This document shows, piece by piece, positions 18,101 to 31,286 of a stretch of DNA of 64,000 nucleotides. The position numbers were made by a program, and so were the translations under genes. Source of the DNA: Pogonophryne albipinna (Eukaryota; Chordata; Actinopteri; Perciformes; Artedidraconidae). The notes under the pieces are model-generated. The model ran no database searches, was not told the origin of the DNA, and was given only the letters and a program-made list of their open reading frames with translations. The stretch lies in assembly GCA_028583405.1 (NCBI GenBank), contig CM053264.1, positions 8,064,530 through 8,128,529 on the forward strand, read 5' to 3'. Numbering within the stretch: position 1 is the first letter of the stretch; each line of letters begins with the position of its first letter.

Positions 18101-21100
18101 TATTAGTGCAGTTCTACAAAGGCCCCTGATATCCCAGCTTGTGAAAATGCCAAAGACAAAATCACACACAACACATTCAGCTGCCAAATGGGAACTCCTG
18201 GCAACGACGTCCCTGACTTGAATGCAAAGGCGAGGCATCATCTAAATGCACTTATTAAAGAAAGCACCAGAGCACCTGCAGTCATTATCAATCTTGTGCT
18301 ACCATCAGATCCTGTCCTTGGTGACCGTCAGCAGAAACAGGGTCCTCGTGTGACAGGAAAACACAATGTGGACCACGCAGTAAGAGGAGTTAGCAGCAGT
18401 GGATTACTGCCATTCTCTGGGAACAACACAAAGGCTATAGTTGAACATCTATCTCGTTTGAACCCCTTTGTATTAATAACAGCCAGCGCTAATATCTTCC
18501 TGTGGAGCAGAAACTATTCATCAATGTTAGGGAATATAAGAAAGTCTCCCACAGAGATGGAAATAAGTGTCAATCTACGAGAACTGGAGACTTACTAAGT
18601 ATTTCCTTCTAGCAGAATATTCCAAAACTGCTGTAATTCAATCTGACTACTTCTTCCACCACTGGTAACAGTTCACAGTTAGAAAACAGTTTAAGATCAA
18701 ACATCATCGACCTGAAGTCGGCGGGTGCTCTGAGAAAGATCAATGTCACACACACTGTTGTCACACACACTGGAGACTTGTCTAATTGTCTTACTGCTCT
18801 TTATTTAACTAACACATGTGAAATAACTCATTCTTGGACTGTGAAGGGGTTCCTCGACAGGAATAAACAGGTTTTCTTAATCTGATGTTGGATTCAAGAG
18901 GAGGAAAAATTTTCAATCCTTAGATAGTTTACTCTTTGCCATCTTTGTCATTGGGGTACAAAAAAGGAAACTACACTTTGTTACAGTGACAGAAATGTGT
19001 AATATGATTACCGACACATTTAGGAAAATGGGGTAAATCATGGTCATACTATCTTACACACCCAACTGTCCTTTACTACCACTCCAACATCACTACAGCA
19101 CCCAATTTGCATTAATCCACCGCTGAAAATAGTCCCTCTGTTTCTAAAAACGTACCCATCCTTTTGTGAACTGTTCATAAAAATGGACTTGAGTATGGAT
19201 TTCAGAAACTAAGAAGAGATGGACTGCCCGTTTCTCGGTCTTTTCATGACATTTGTTGACAGAAAGAGAACTATTCCTCGCCTTGATGTGTAAGTGATGC
19301 ACATGACATCTTTAATGTTACCGACAGCACTTTAGTCTCAGCAGCAGGACATGAAACGGCCCCCCATAGCAACCCAATTAGATGTGACCGCTGTCAACCA
19401 GCACGGATGGCTGTTGGCCAAAGAGGCTCAGTAGCCTCTCAGCACCTTGACTTCTGTCCAGGCTCATGATGGCATCACTAAGCATGCAGCCTTGTATTTA
19501 CGCATCATGTGACCTGTAAGACCCCCGCCCCGAGGCCCTGCTGGCTCACCGCAGCTGGTGAAGGCGGGCACATCCAGGCGGAGCTTGGCACGACAGAATG
19601 GCAAATCTCGTTCCACGGAAAAGCAACAATCTGCATCAGAGACGGGCGCCTGGAGGCCTGGGGATTGTCATAATGAGACTGCAAATGAAAAATGAAACGC
19701 ACCTTCCTCTCCCTTCACAGAGGCCGACACACGATTGACTCGCAGGGGTGAATGATCAGCTCAGACGCTGGAACTCCACACGTTTTGCATTTGTATTGCG
19801 CCGCTACACACTGCTTGAGAGGTGTATTTTCTCGCCGTCCTGGAAATGCATTCCCCTCGGAAATCCCCGACATGAGAGAAACAAACATCCTCCCCGCGAT
19901 ACATTAGCTATTCATTCACATTTGCATGGTTCTGTCGGATGCTGCCAAGACTCACACTCTGTGCAATGCTAATCAATTCCTGCAGCGGCTGGATAAGACC
20001 AGTGCACCCTCCCTTTGAGCGGGAGCCAACACTAATATGAATGACTCATTTGCAATGTAAAACAAGATCAATTAGTAATCCAGCACGCGAAACTACCCCT
20101 GAACCTAAAATATAAAAAAACCTGTTTCTTGAACATGCCGGGCTGTAGTGGTGTTTTGTGTGTAACAGGATTACACAGCTCTGCATGGGCTACAGTGAAC
20201 TGTGGTGCTGTAAAGGAATCTCACAGCTAAAGAAATTAAGCCTATACTATTTGAAACCCTTGCAAACCTTTCCATTGGACACTTTATCGAGGTTGTGTTC
20301 AATAAGACGATTCTGAATGCACCTCCTGGAAATGAGGCATCAACCTTGTCTGCCATGCTTTCTTTCCATTCCGCTTTCTATTTCGAGCCATCAAACAAGC
20401 AGCAGAAGAAGATTACCGTACATTTTAAGATGTAGGGGTTGAGGACCTCATTTGGGGGACATTGCATCTCTTATCCCATATTGCAGCTTTCTCCTCGACC
20501 CCCTGCTGCGGCGCTTGCCGAGAAGAACACATTGTTCCCAGTCTTGAGTGTCAGGAGTGTTTAATTATCTTACGGCACAAAAAGGATTTGGGTGTCCCAG
20601 GATCAGAGAGTATCGTTGGTGGGATTGGGAGTCATATCTGTAAACTCTGCAGATGCTCCAGAGGGGGTGCTGGAGTCGGACTAAGACTTTAATGGGAGTG
20701 CTGCTAAGTAGAGGGTGACACGGGGGTGACATTTCTCCCCCCATCTTCTTGATTCAATTCCTCTGATTCCCATCGGGCCCACTAGCTTTAACAGTCTTTC
20801 ACTTTTGATCTGGTTTCAATCCTGATAAATTATTTCCTGGAGCAGCTGCAGCACACAGATTTAAGCGAGTTAGGGGGAATCTGTACCTTCTCATTGATAA
20901 TACAATAAAATAAGGTACATTTTGAAATAATTGTCATCATTTTAAGCCACAAATAATCAAATAAATGCTGTCTAAATTCGGTTCCTGGTATTGTCTTGTA
21001 TGTTTTAAATCGTCAAATCAATGCCCTGAGTCATGTCTGTTTTTACTTCCTGTCTTTGTGTGTTCTCCCGCCTGTTTGGACCGTCCAAAGCAGCAAATAC

Positions 21101-24100
21101 AAAACATATCAGTTCATGTTTGTCATTTCTGTAAAAGTTGAATGATTTAGGATGAAGTAGCTGCAGGGTAATTTTGGTTCTCCAGAGTAACCGATGAAGT
21201 GATGAGGGCAGCTCGTAGGATTATATTGCAATCAGGAAAGACAACACACAACATAATGAGAACGCAGAGGCTTTGTTAGCTCAAGAGTTTGTTGTTGATA
21301 AGATAGACGTGTAGAGATAGAGCCCTGGGAACACAGTGATCCCGTGTCATCTCAGAAAATCTGTCTTGTGTTCGTCTCAATGGGTTACAATAGACAAGAA
21401 CATGATTGAGTACATCCCGTACATGTTTGCTGTGTAAACACATGTTGGATTTCATTGGGTTACGTCCATCATGGCTCCAATGTAGCACCAATGGAGATAT
21501 TCTCTCTATCTATATCTACTTTCTTCTGATCTCTTGGTGAGACGCTAAAGAATCCATTAGCTACCTGTATCAAATGGTAGTTATGCAGAAAATCTACCAT
21601 ATGCCAATGATTTCAAATGTATTCCAACTTTTAGATTTGCTCAGTTTATACCCAAAAAGGCGCGAGAACATTTCACACTGATTTCATATTCAGCTCTTCA
21701 GTTCTTCGTGCCATACATGGATTACGGCGCCACTCGCCTCCCAGGAGCTCTCTTAAGGAAAGCTGACTCTGCATGTGTCTGCTGAACATAAAAAGGAGGA
21801 AGCCCTGCTTGTCTTCTTGCCGGCTAACCAAATGCTGCTTCCTGCCAAATCCTCCAGGACATGCATTGTTGAGAAGCACGAGCTCTCAACATGGAGGAAC
21901 ACCAGTCTCTTTATAAGCTGTAAATCTTAGTTTTATCAACCTAGATTATTGGAAAGCATTCATTCCTTTGTGTGCAGGAAAAAGGCACAGTTATTGTAGC
22001 GGTACCATGCGAGGTGCTCTTTGATGCAACCTAACAATGACACTAGAGATGATACATGAAGGATTATACAGATGTGTTAAAGGACATTAAGTCATAGTGA
22101 CTGCTTTATGCACGTCCTGGGATGCGTCCATATGTTTGCACAGTAACTGAGATGTGTGAGGACTCTGCTAAAGACTAAAGCCTCGGTATCTGTGAGGTGT
22201 GAAGCTGTGCGTCCTAACATGCTCCGGTGAGCGTGTGATAGAGCGGTAACACTCCGTGAAGACTCTCACCTCCGCTCTGTTGAACATGAAATGAAAATGC
22301 AGCGCCATGCGGCCGAGGTGCATCAGAAGGGAAGGCAGTGCAAGCTTTGCATCAGCACTGTTTCACATTATGGATTATAAAGCACCGCGGGCAGCGTCTT
22401 TGTTCCCAGCGACGCAATGACTATGGATTTGGGTCCATCTTCTTTTATTGAGCTATTTGCACTAAAGGCTCATCACTGAAAGCACTTGATCATGTCTGGT
22501 TTATAAGTATTTGGGAAAAAGAGATCATTTGCATGGCTGTTTGCAATCCAGGAAATCATAAGCTCACTTTAGTCTAACAGAGAAGTGGCGGTGGAGCTGA
22601 AGCGATGGTGTGGATGGAGATAGGGTTTTTCTTTGTCTCTATAACTTTTAGGTTTGCGAAATGAATTCTTTGCCATCAGTATAACATAACGCTCGTACTT
22701 CACTATAGCTGACATTTTCTCTTATTGTGAGTGCTTCCCAGTTGGAAGAAGGCAAAATGCACTCTGAGTAAGTGGATGGTGCACTTATAACGTCAAAAGG
22801 TGAAATGAAGTTATTTTTGAAAAAATACAAGGATGTTTTTGTTTTAAATTGAGCAATTTTGGATCAGGTGAAAAATATTGTTCATTTCTGAAATGCAAGG
22901 TTACATACTTTAATGCTTGTATGTTCAATCATTAATCCATGATTGTTATTTGATCCTATTCAATGGACACCTTGGAGCATTCCTTCAAGAGAGAGGGGCA
23001 TCATGCAGGGAGAGAAAGAGGGAATCAGCCATCAAAGGCTCACCGTGGCCCCTCACTCCCCTTTGAGGAACAGCTTCTGAGCTCTTCCTCAGTGATGCAG
23101 AGCAAACCCCCGCTGCGGAGCTATCACACAGGTGTCACGGACGCCAACACGGCACAATGAAGAGAGATCAAAAGCTGCTTCGCATCCAGGCAACTCGGAG
23201 GCACTGAACCTATCTATTCCCCCTGTAAAGGAAGTCAAATACGATAAGTGCTATTTGATCTGGTCTTTTCAAAAGCCAGCTGATCACATGTGGCAGGAAG
23301 TGGAGTGTATGCTAAAATCAGAGGTGTTAATATATGGAAATGTGCTCGTGGGATCTTCTAAAAAGAAAAATCTAAAGTTGATTAAATTATGTAGATATAA
23401 GTTATCCTTTTTTAAATTCTTCCACATTATGCAGCCTTACAGTGATGTTGTTTTCACAGGCACTTAGTCAGTATTAAGCTCAGTGATCTGGTGGTTAGGA
23501 AATATATTAATTATAGAATAAATTACTAAGTATAAAGTGAGTTTCTCTCTGTGTAAACACCCGTGCCACAGCTCAACAGAGATCCTGTGATGTAACTTGA
23601 CTCTGTGTTTTAATTGTTCAGCGGCTGATATATCTCACATTACTCTGAGCCCCCCCTTGCCCCCCTCATAGCTCATCTATAATTCAATGTGAGTGCGCTC
23701 CTTGACACACTGCAATTAATTAGTCTTTTTGTTCATTAAAGCTTTTAGAAGACCGTCATGTTTTATTTTATTTTAATTACTTGGCGCTTTGGCAGGCCTC
23801 TATTCCCAAAATGTACCCCCCCTCCCAACCACAAACACCACCAACACCAGCACCGTCCAATCAGGTGCAGACCTGGCTGTTTACACTGCTTTCAAAGCGC
23901 AGCAGAAATGTGAGATGTGACGTGTTGAGATTTGCATCTTTTTGAAATGATCTTCAGTTCCTCCGGTTCAATCGATTTGCCATTCAGTTGTAATTCACCA
24001 AGGGACCCATAATGCATCAGTGTTAGTGCACAGCGCCAGGACATAATCAGAAAAAACATAAAAACAAACATTATGTTCACTGTGATGAATTAACCAACGA

Positions 24101-27100
24101 ATTACAATCTGCTTTGAACACATCTTCATGCTTTAATTACCAGTTTCAAACGGCCCACCCAGAAATAGAGATACGATTTATTTTCTTCACATTTGGCCCT
24201 AATCCTCTTCCGTAGAATTTTTTTGAATCATAAAACTTTATATTTGCCGCAGAAAAGAAGAGAAGGAAGCACAACTCATTTCTCAGAAATTAGTTAAGTG
24301 CTTAGTTTGAAGAGAAACAGCATGGTCACAATCAGCAGATGGAGTTTGCTCAGTTGTCATGGTGATGTCTTAGTACTGAACCCAACGAAGACGGGAACAC
24401 AGGTGAAAGCTGTTAAGTGACTATTCAGCTGAAGAGGAGAATTGTACCCCTTCTTCAGAAAAACACGTGTACTTTTACAGCCATGTTCAAGCCGGGGTAC
24501 GCATTTATAAACCTCAGTGTGACGCCAAAAGAATAGCTTTGAAAGTTGGCCGCTGAAACACATTAATATCTGACACAAAGCAGAAGCAGAGTCCCGCAGC
24601 TAAATGAGCAGAGCTCTCCAGCTGTGAGGCGATGCAGCAGCAGATGAGACGTGCCTCCATCTAAAGCTTCCTCAAATATCCCAGCATTCCCTTTGTTCCT
24701 GTGCACATTCATCTCTCCCTGGGCAGCGCTTGGTGTGAAGTGCAGCGTAAACTCCAGCTCTGCCGCCTCACCACCTCTCACCCTCATTAATTGGACCTTA
24801 AGTGACATTAAACGCGACGCTGAGGCTGCTCAGCGGGACGACGCCTCACTTTTAATTATTCCTGCAGTCATTAAGTGTTGATAAACTTCCAGAACAATCT
24901 TGACTAAACATCTGCGGTTCTGCTACAAGGAGACCCGGCAGCCATGTTTGACATGTCACTGTGGACAACACACATATGAACTCTCCTGCAGCAGGATAAC
25001 ATCTGGCTGGAAAAATTGGGCTGTTATCATACAGACATTACACTTCTTGGGTAGTACTCCAGATTTAAAACATGTAGAGACTAGGTAGAGAGAACAGATG
25101 TGTGTAAGGCAAGTTGGTTAGCACATGCCTTAGAGAGAATGCAGACACACTGGTTGCTATCTTCCTGTTATTATGTTTGCACACGGTTCTTTACAAAGCT
25201 GTTACAGGATTAACGAAAAGCCAAAAACCTGAGTTTCTCCCACCTAGAACATGTCGATATGTTTGGGAGTTAAACCCAGAGGAAGATCAAAGCAGCTCCA
25301 CCAATCATGGCTCTTTTGAAGCCATGAAAGCCAGAAATCAAAGTTTTAGCTTTAATGGTGACACTGTGTGCTTTTTTGTTTGGTCTCCGTCCTGTGTCAC
25401 TCGGTGTCGTGCCTGAGGTCTGCTGTTTTCACAGCGAGGCAACACGGTCCACTGAAAGAGACAGGGATGAAAGCAGTAGACGCATATGGTCAACTGCACA
25501 GTTACTCCTCCCTCAGGACCTCCTTCAAGTGTCTCCAGTGCTACGAGCGGTACTCCTTTTCACTTTTAATTAGACAGGTAGCCGCAGAGCCTCATTTGCA
25601 GGCATTTCCAGAAATGGTTTGATCCTTAATGGCCTCCAATCTCCAGATACAGAGGTCCGGCATCGCCATGCAGAACAGGTAGAAACTGGAAGTCTTGCCT
25701 ATTAATTCTGACTTTCCGAGGCATGGGCCGTGTCAGAGGGGATTGTAAAATTCATCCCTGAATATGAATCAGACTGGCTCCAACACGCACAGCTTTTTCT
25801 CACATGAGTAATGTCATATCTGTTTGTCAGATAAAGCAAAGCAGCACGTTAGAATGGATTGAATTTATGCTTATTAGTATGCCGTGTAATCATCAACACA
25901 ACCACCTTGACACAAGGCCGCAGACAGGCGGAATGATAATCAGAGAGGGGCTTTAATGCAAAGAGAAGTGTAAACACATATTCAGTCTCATTGGGCTCTT
26001 ACACTTGACAATTACAGCCTGTTAAGTGTGCACATAGCCCCTTGATCATAGTGTCCTTAGCAATGGTCTGCTAGCAAAGTGTAGAGAGTGGCTGAACAAA
26101 ACTACTTTCTGAGGCTTGAATTGGTGAAAGTTTGCAGTACTTCACAACAAAAATGGTGGAAAAGCAATGAGTAATCTAAATGTAGACCTACTCATGGCTG
26201 CAAATAGCAGATGCAGAGGATGTTTTGCTTTTGCTTGTCTGGTCCAAACAGAGACCTGACCTGACAGGTACACCACCTCATCAACCAATTAAAATACAGC
26301 TCAGATAAACATGTAGAAAGTGAAGAAAAAGCCCACAACTCTCCAAATGCATCCAGAGTGCTTCCTGTAACCTCTCTTCTCGCAGCTATTAATCAGCGTC
26401 AGACCCGCGCTCTGCTCCCCGTCAGCACTGCTTCACCTTCACAAGATAAGAGATGTGTGTTTTCCCTGTCATTGTCTCGCACTCCCTCAACGTGGCGACC
26501 TTGGCCTGCTGTGGCCCTCCTGAGGTCAGTCTATCAACACACAGCTGGATTGTTTAGTCACTCAGCACCCGGAGGGGAGACCCACAGATAACAGCGTCTT
26601 CTACTTAAATCACCGCGCTGCATTGTGCTGAAAAAGTCTAGAGATAACACAGGAGAAGAGCAAATGAGCTGGATTTCTTCCTGCAGACGTGTCCCCAACT
26701 TAAACTCAATCAATCAGTGGTGTCTGGGAGTCTAAGCGCCTGCGACTAGTTATATCACTAATCCGGAGCTACAAGGGCTGCTACATTAAGATGAATCCGG
26801 GCAAATTGGATGTAGCAGGGGAACAATGATGTCCCCGCTCCCGGGTTAGATTGCTTCTCAACTGTTCCTCATTAGAGGACAATCGCTCTGCGCTTCACAC
26901 CGGACAGGCAGGCAATACAACTCTGTTAAGACTCGAGGATGGGGCAGAAATTAGAGGCCTTTCAGGAGCTAACTGTCTTAAATCGCATCAGCAGCAACCC
27001 GCCTGCAAGACCTGCTGAGGGGCAAACGCAAACGTATATTGCATGGTTTTATTTCCATGTTTTCAGATACTGATCTATTTCTCTGGCACAAATGGGATCA

Positions 27101-28096
27101 AATGTTTTCAGCAGCACAGTGTACAGTAGACTCCCTCCCCCCCCCCTTCTCCCCACTGAACAGGGCCGGATTTCACACTGCATAAGCCAGGAGTCTTACA
27201 GTGTTGGATTATTTTTCCGCCTCATACAGAGGACAGTGACATGAAAAATGGGATGGGAAGAGAAAGGGATGACATCCAGTAAAGATCATGAATCACATCC
27301 CAATCTCTAACAGGCTTACACGCTGAGCACTGGAGCTCCAGAGGCACCCAAACTCAATGTGGCCTTTAAACTGATGCTGAGTCAGCGGTGCTATGTTAAG
27401 CAAATTGGAGCTAGGGTAATAGTTATTGTTGTTGACGTTGTTTGAAGTGTTGTTGTTGTATTATTATTTCCTTTATTTATTGTTAACCCAAGCAGATTTC
27501 ATGGTCACATTCTCTTAATCCCTTTTAGAGCATTTGTACAACAGGCTATATTTCATATCCCTGACTTGATTACAGCTTGTTTTATTAATGTATTACACCG
27601 CTTAGTTGAATACTCGATTCTGATTGGTTAATTGGACACTCTCAAACTAATTGTTAGTGTAAAATAAATGATGTACTTGTAAGTGTTTGGTAATAGTTAT
27701 TTGTGTCCACCTCTAAAAAGTATAGACCGATTGCCAACACTTACGGGCCAGAACAAGAATGGTTTGAATGCCACCTGCTTTATCCCCTTTTAAAGATCTG
27801 ATTTAATATAAATACAATTTCAACACCACCCTGCTTCATGGTTGCAAGTTTGTATTGGTTTGTTAACTTTTTAAGTTGCTTACAGCTTCATAATGTGTAA
27901 AATGTCTGGATTTAATTGTAATAGTTTGGTTTTCTTAGCTAAAGTATTTGTTTCAGTGTACCTGGCCAAAGGCTGCAGATGGAAATGCGCTAATAGCTAA
28001 ATGGCATAAATCATCTCTTCTCTTTTTGGGATTAATGTTTTATGCATGGTCTTTGTTTAATAAAGGCTAATAAATCATACAAAATAAGTCCAAGGG
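15181..28096. other. Long non-coding stretch
   Basis: Thirteen kilobases without a recognisable gene. The longest plus-strand ORF (18188-18598, 136 codons) has no domain and no splice context. The interval 24700-24870, with ATTAATTGG and TTTAATTATTCC words, has the look of a vertebrate conserved non-coding element, but this is impression only. One degenerate RE1-like motif is listed separately. Confidence 0.5.
22378..22398 (+). promoter_or_regulatory. Degenerate RE1-like motif
   Basis: Core AGCACCGCGGGCAGCG agrees with the RE1 core AGCACCACGGACAGCG at all but two positions, but the outer positions (TAA at the start, TC at the end) do not fit. Weaker than the sites at 9655 and 11580; could be chance. 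Confidence 0.3.
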
Positions 28097-28104
28097 GTAA
28101 CCAG

Positions 28105-29458
28105 CAGCGACGTGCGGTCAGGGGAGGCAGAGCCTCACTTGTCATTCTCCAATGTAACGAAAAAAAAATAATAATAATACAAATCATAATAATAATAAAA
28201 TGTGTCCACTGATCTGTGTTGTAAATGTGATTTCTGTATGATTCCAATCGCTTTTTATAGTAAAAATCGGCTAATTTGCCGAGCTCCGCTACAACTACGG
28301 GGAGCGATGAGATTGAGAAGTGAGGCAGGGACGAGCTCTGCCTCACAGAAGCCCACAGTAACTTGCTGGAGCACGGGCACTAATGTAGCGCGGGCACTTA
28401 TTTTGTGAGCGCGCTCAAGCCAGTTACTGTGTGGTGAGGTGAGGCACAGATGAGCTCTGCCTCACCTCAGAATGCGTCACCCCACAGAAACTGTCTGGAA
28501 AGCGGGCCCTAAGCGCATGCCTGCACCATCTCACTGTATGTCACCAATGTAATGTTTGTAGATCCCTTTATTACATTTATCCTCGCCATCCATATTCTCT
28601 AAATAACTTATTTCACGTATATATGATATTTAAGCTCGCTGGTCTCATCATACAACGGCAATGAAAAAAGCACCAGGGGAGGCAGCCAAAACCTCTGCCG
28701 CACTGAAGGGGGCGCAAGTGAGCCCACAGGTTCTTGTTGCTACTGTTATTCTACGCAGACGAAAACAACAAGCTAGGCTTTTGAAACTAGAGGAAGATAA
28801 GGAGGACTTTTACAAAAAAGTAATAAAGATTGTTGTCCAGAAGGATAGCATGGACTTCATCTTCAAGTCAAGGTAAGACCACATTTGTAATGAAAATTGG
28901 ATCTTACTAAGAGAGAACAATCCAATATTTAGATTTTGGGTAGGCTATCCTTTTGTTGAACGGTCTGTTTAAAATGAATCGAAGCATCAGACTAAAAAAG
29001 CTTTGGAAAATAACAGAATATTTTGATTAAAGGTGGGGTAGGTAAATTTGAGAAACCGGCACGATATACACTTTTTGTTATATTCCATGGAATGCTCTTA
29101 ACATCCCGATAGCAATGAATATCTTAAGTGCTTTGACAAAAAATACATAAAAACATTTAATCTGTGGAAGCCGTAGTACTGTAAAAAGCACGACCACTCA
29201 TTTTAGCCGGCCCGGCTAAAATAACCTGCCTGTCAGCCTTCCATCTGTGCACAAACTTATCTCGTGCCCTCATTGGTCATGTGCGCGTTCGTGTGTGTTG
29301 GAGGAGGGGCTGTGTATTTTCAAATTCTAGCGCACTCAAGCTGGTTTCTCCAAAATTACCTACCCCACCACCTTTAAGGTCAAAATATATAATATTTGTA
29401 AATCTGACTCTGAAAGAGTCAGTGCCTCACCAGCCATGAACCTCACCGCACGTCACTG
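28105..29458. mobile_element. hAT element, 1.35 kb, perfect 8-bp TSD
   Basis: Starts CAGCGACGTGCGGT and ends ACCGCACGTCACTG, a 14-bp terminal inverted repeat with one mismatch. Flanked by the perfect 8-bp duplication GTAACCAG (28097-28104 and 29459-29466). Inside are repeated GAGCTCTGCCTCAC stretches and a small lysine/arginine-rich ORF (28661-28876) of unknown meaning, perhaps a remnant of a transposase exon since AG|GTAAGA follows. It also carries a nested MITE (29027-29377). Confidence 0.9.
29027..29377. mobile_element. MITE with TTAA ends, nested in the hAT element
   Basis: TTAA at both edges; just inside, AGGTGGGGTAGGTAA pairs with TTACCTACCCCACCACCT, a near-perfect inverted repeat with a 3-base slippage. 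TTAA target duplications are typical of piggyBac and Kolobok transposons. It encodes nothing. The nesting dates it after the surrounding hAT element. Confidence 0.8.
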
Positions 29459-29466
29459 GTAACCAG

Positions 29467-30616
<1,150 letters not shown>

Positions 30617-31004
30617 CGAGCTATTTTGTGAGAGAGAGAGCGAGCGCACACCGGTACCGGAGATCGTTGTTGTTAGCTTCTGGTGCTAGTGAGCTACGCT
30701 AACGGACATTAGGAGCTGTTTCCACAACAAGGTGGAGGGAGAACTCTCCTTTCAGACTGAGAGGCTCAGGTCAGCTAAAGGACTCTCTCAGTGTTTAGAT
30801 AGTTAGCTTTAGTCTAACTTTAGTTATCTCAGTGGGTCTCAAACGGTTTGGTCACGATTAATGTAAACAAGTATTTCCGAGGCACTCGTTTATACGATCA
30901 TTATAGGTATACAAAAATAAGAGAATAAATGAAAAACAGATATGAAATACTATATGACAGTAAAACAAGAATAAAGTTTAAAAGGGGAGTGATTTGTAAA
31001 ATAT

Positions 31005-31199
31005 TGTAGCGACCCTGTATAGGATGCTGAGGGTGTCACTCATATATATATATAGGGGTATGTGTGGGAGTTAGTGTTAGTGTGAGGTTGAACCCACAAG
31101 CTGTAGGCCTACATGAACCTGTGATCATCTGTAAAGAAGAAGAGTTATTAAAGCCTAATAACTATAAGCCTGTTTCCGACTCCCTTTGTGATCGTTACA
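31005..31199 (+). repeat. 5' LTR (195 bp, internally deleted)
   Basis: Begins TGTAGCGACCCTG and ends GATCGTTACA (TG...CA). Compared with the 3' LTR (300 bp) it lacks about 111 bp between CACTCA and the TATATATA box, and has a 6-bp insertion (GTAGGCCTACAT against GTACAT). The rest matches closely; one substitution was noticed (CTATAAG against CTAGAAG). The lost part includes the CCAAT-like and TGACGT-like motifs of the 3' copy, so promoter strength may be reduced. Confidence 0.9.
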
Positions 31200-31200
31200 T

Positions 31201-31216
31201 TGGTGTCAGAAGTGAC
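31201..31216 (+). other. Probable primer-binding site
   Basis: TGGTGTCAGAAGTGAC starts two bases after the LTR end (31199). It begins TGG, complementary to a tRNA CCA end, as a Gypsy-type PBS should. The tRNA species was not identified. Confidence 0.6.
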
Positions 31217-31286
31217 TTTTCGAACGACGTCTATCCTGACGGGAGTTCGTAACTGCGTCACGGAGATAGCCGGTAAGCTAGCGGAG

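Noticed and set aside
18188..18598. 136-codon plus-strand ORF
   Set aside because: No recognisable domain, ordinary non-coding composition and no splice or promoter context; within the chance range for 64 kb.
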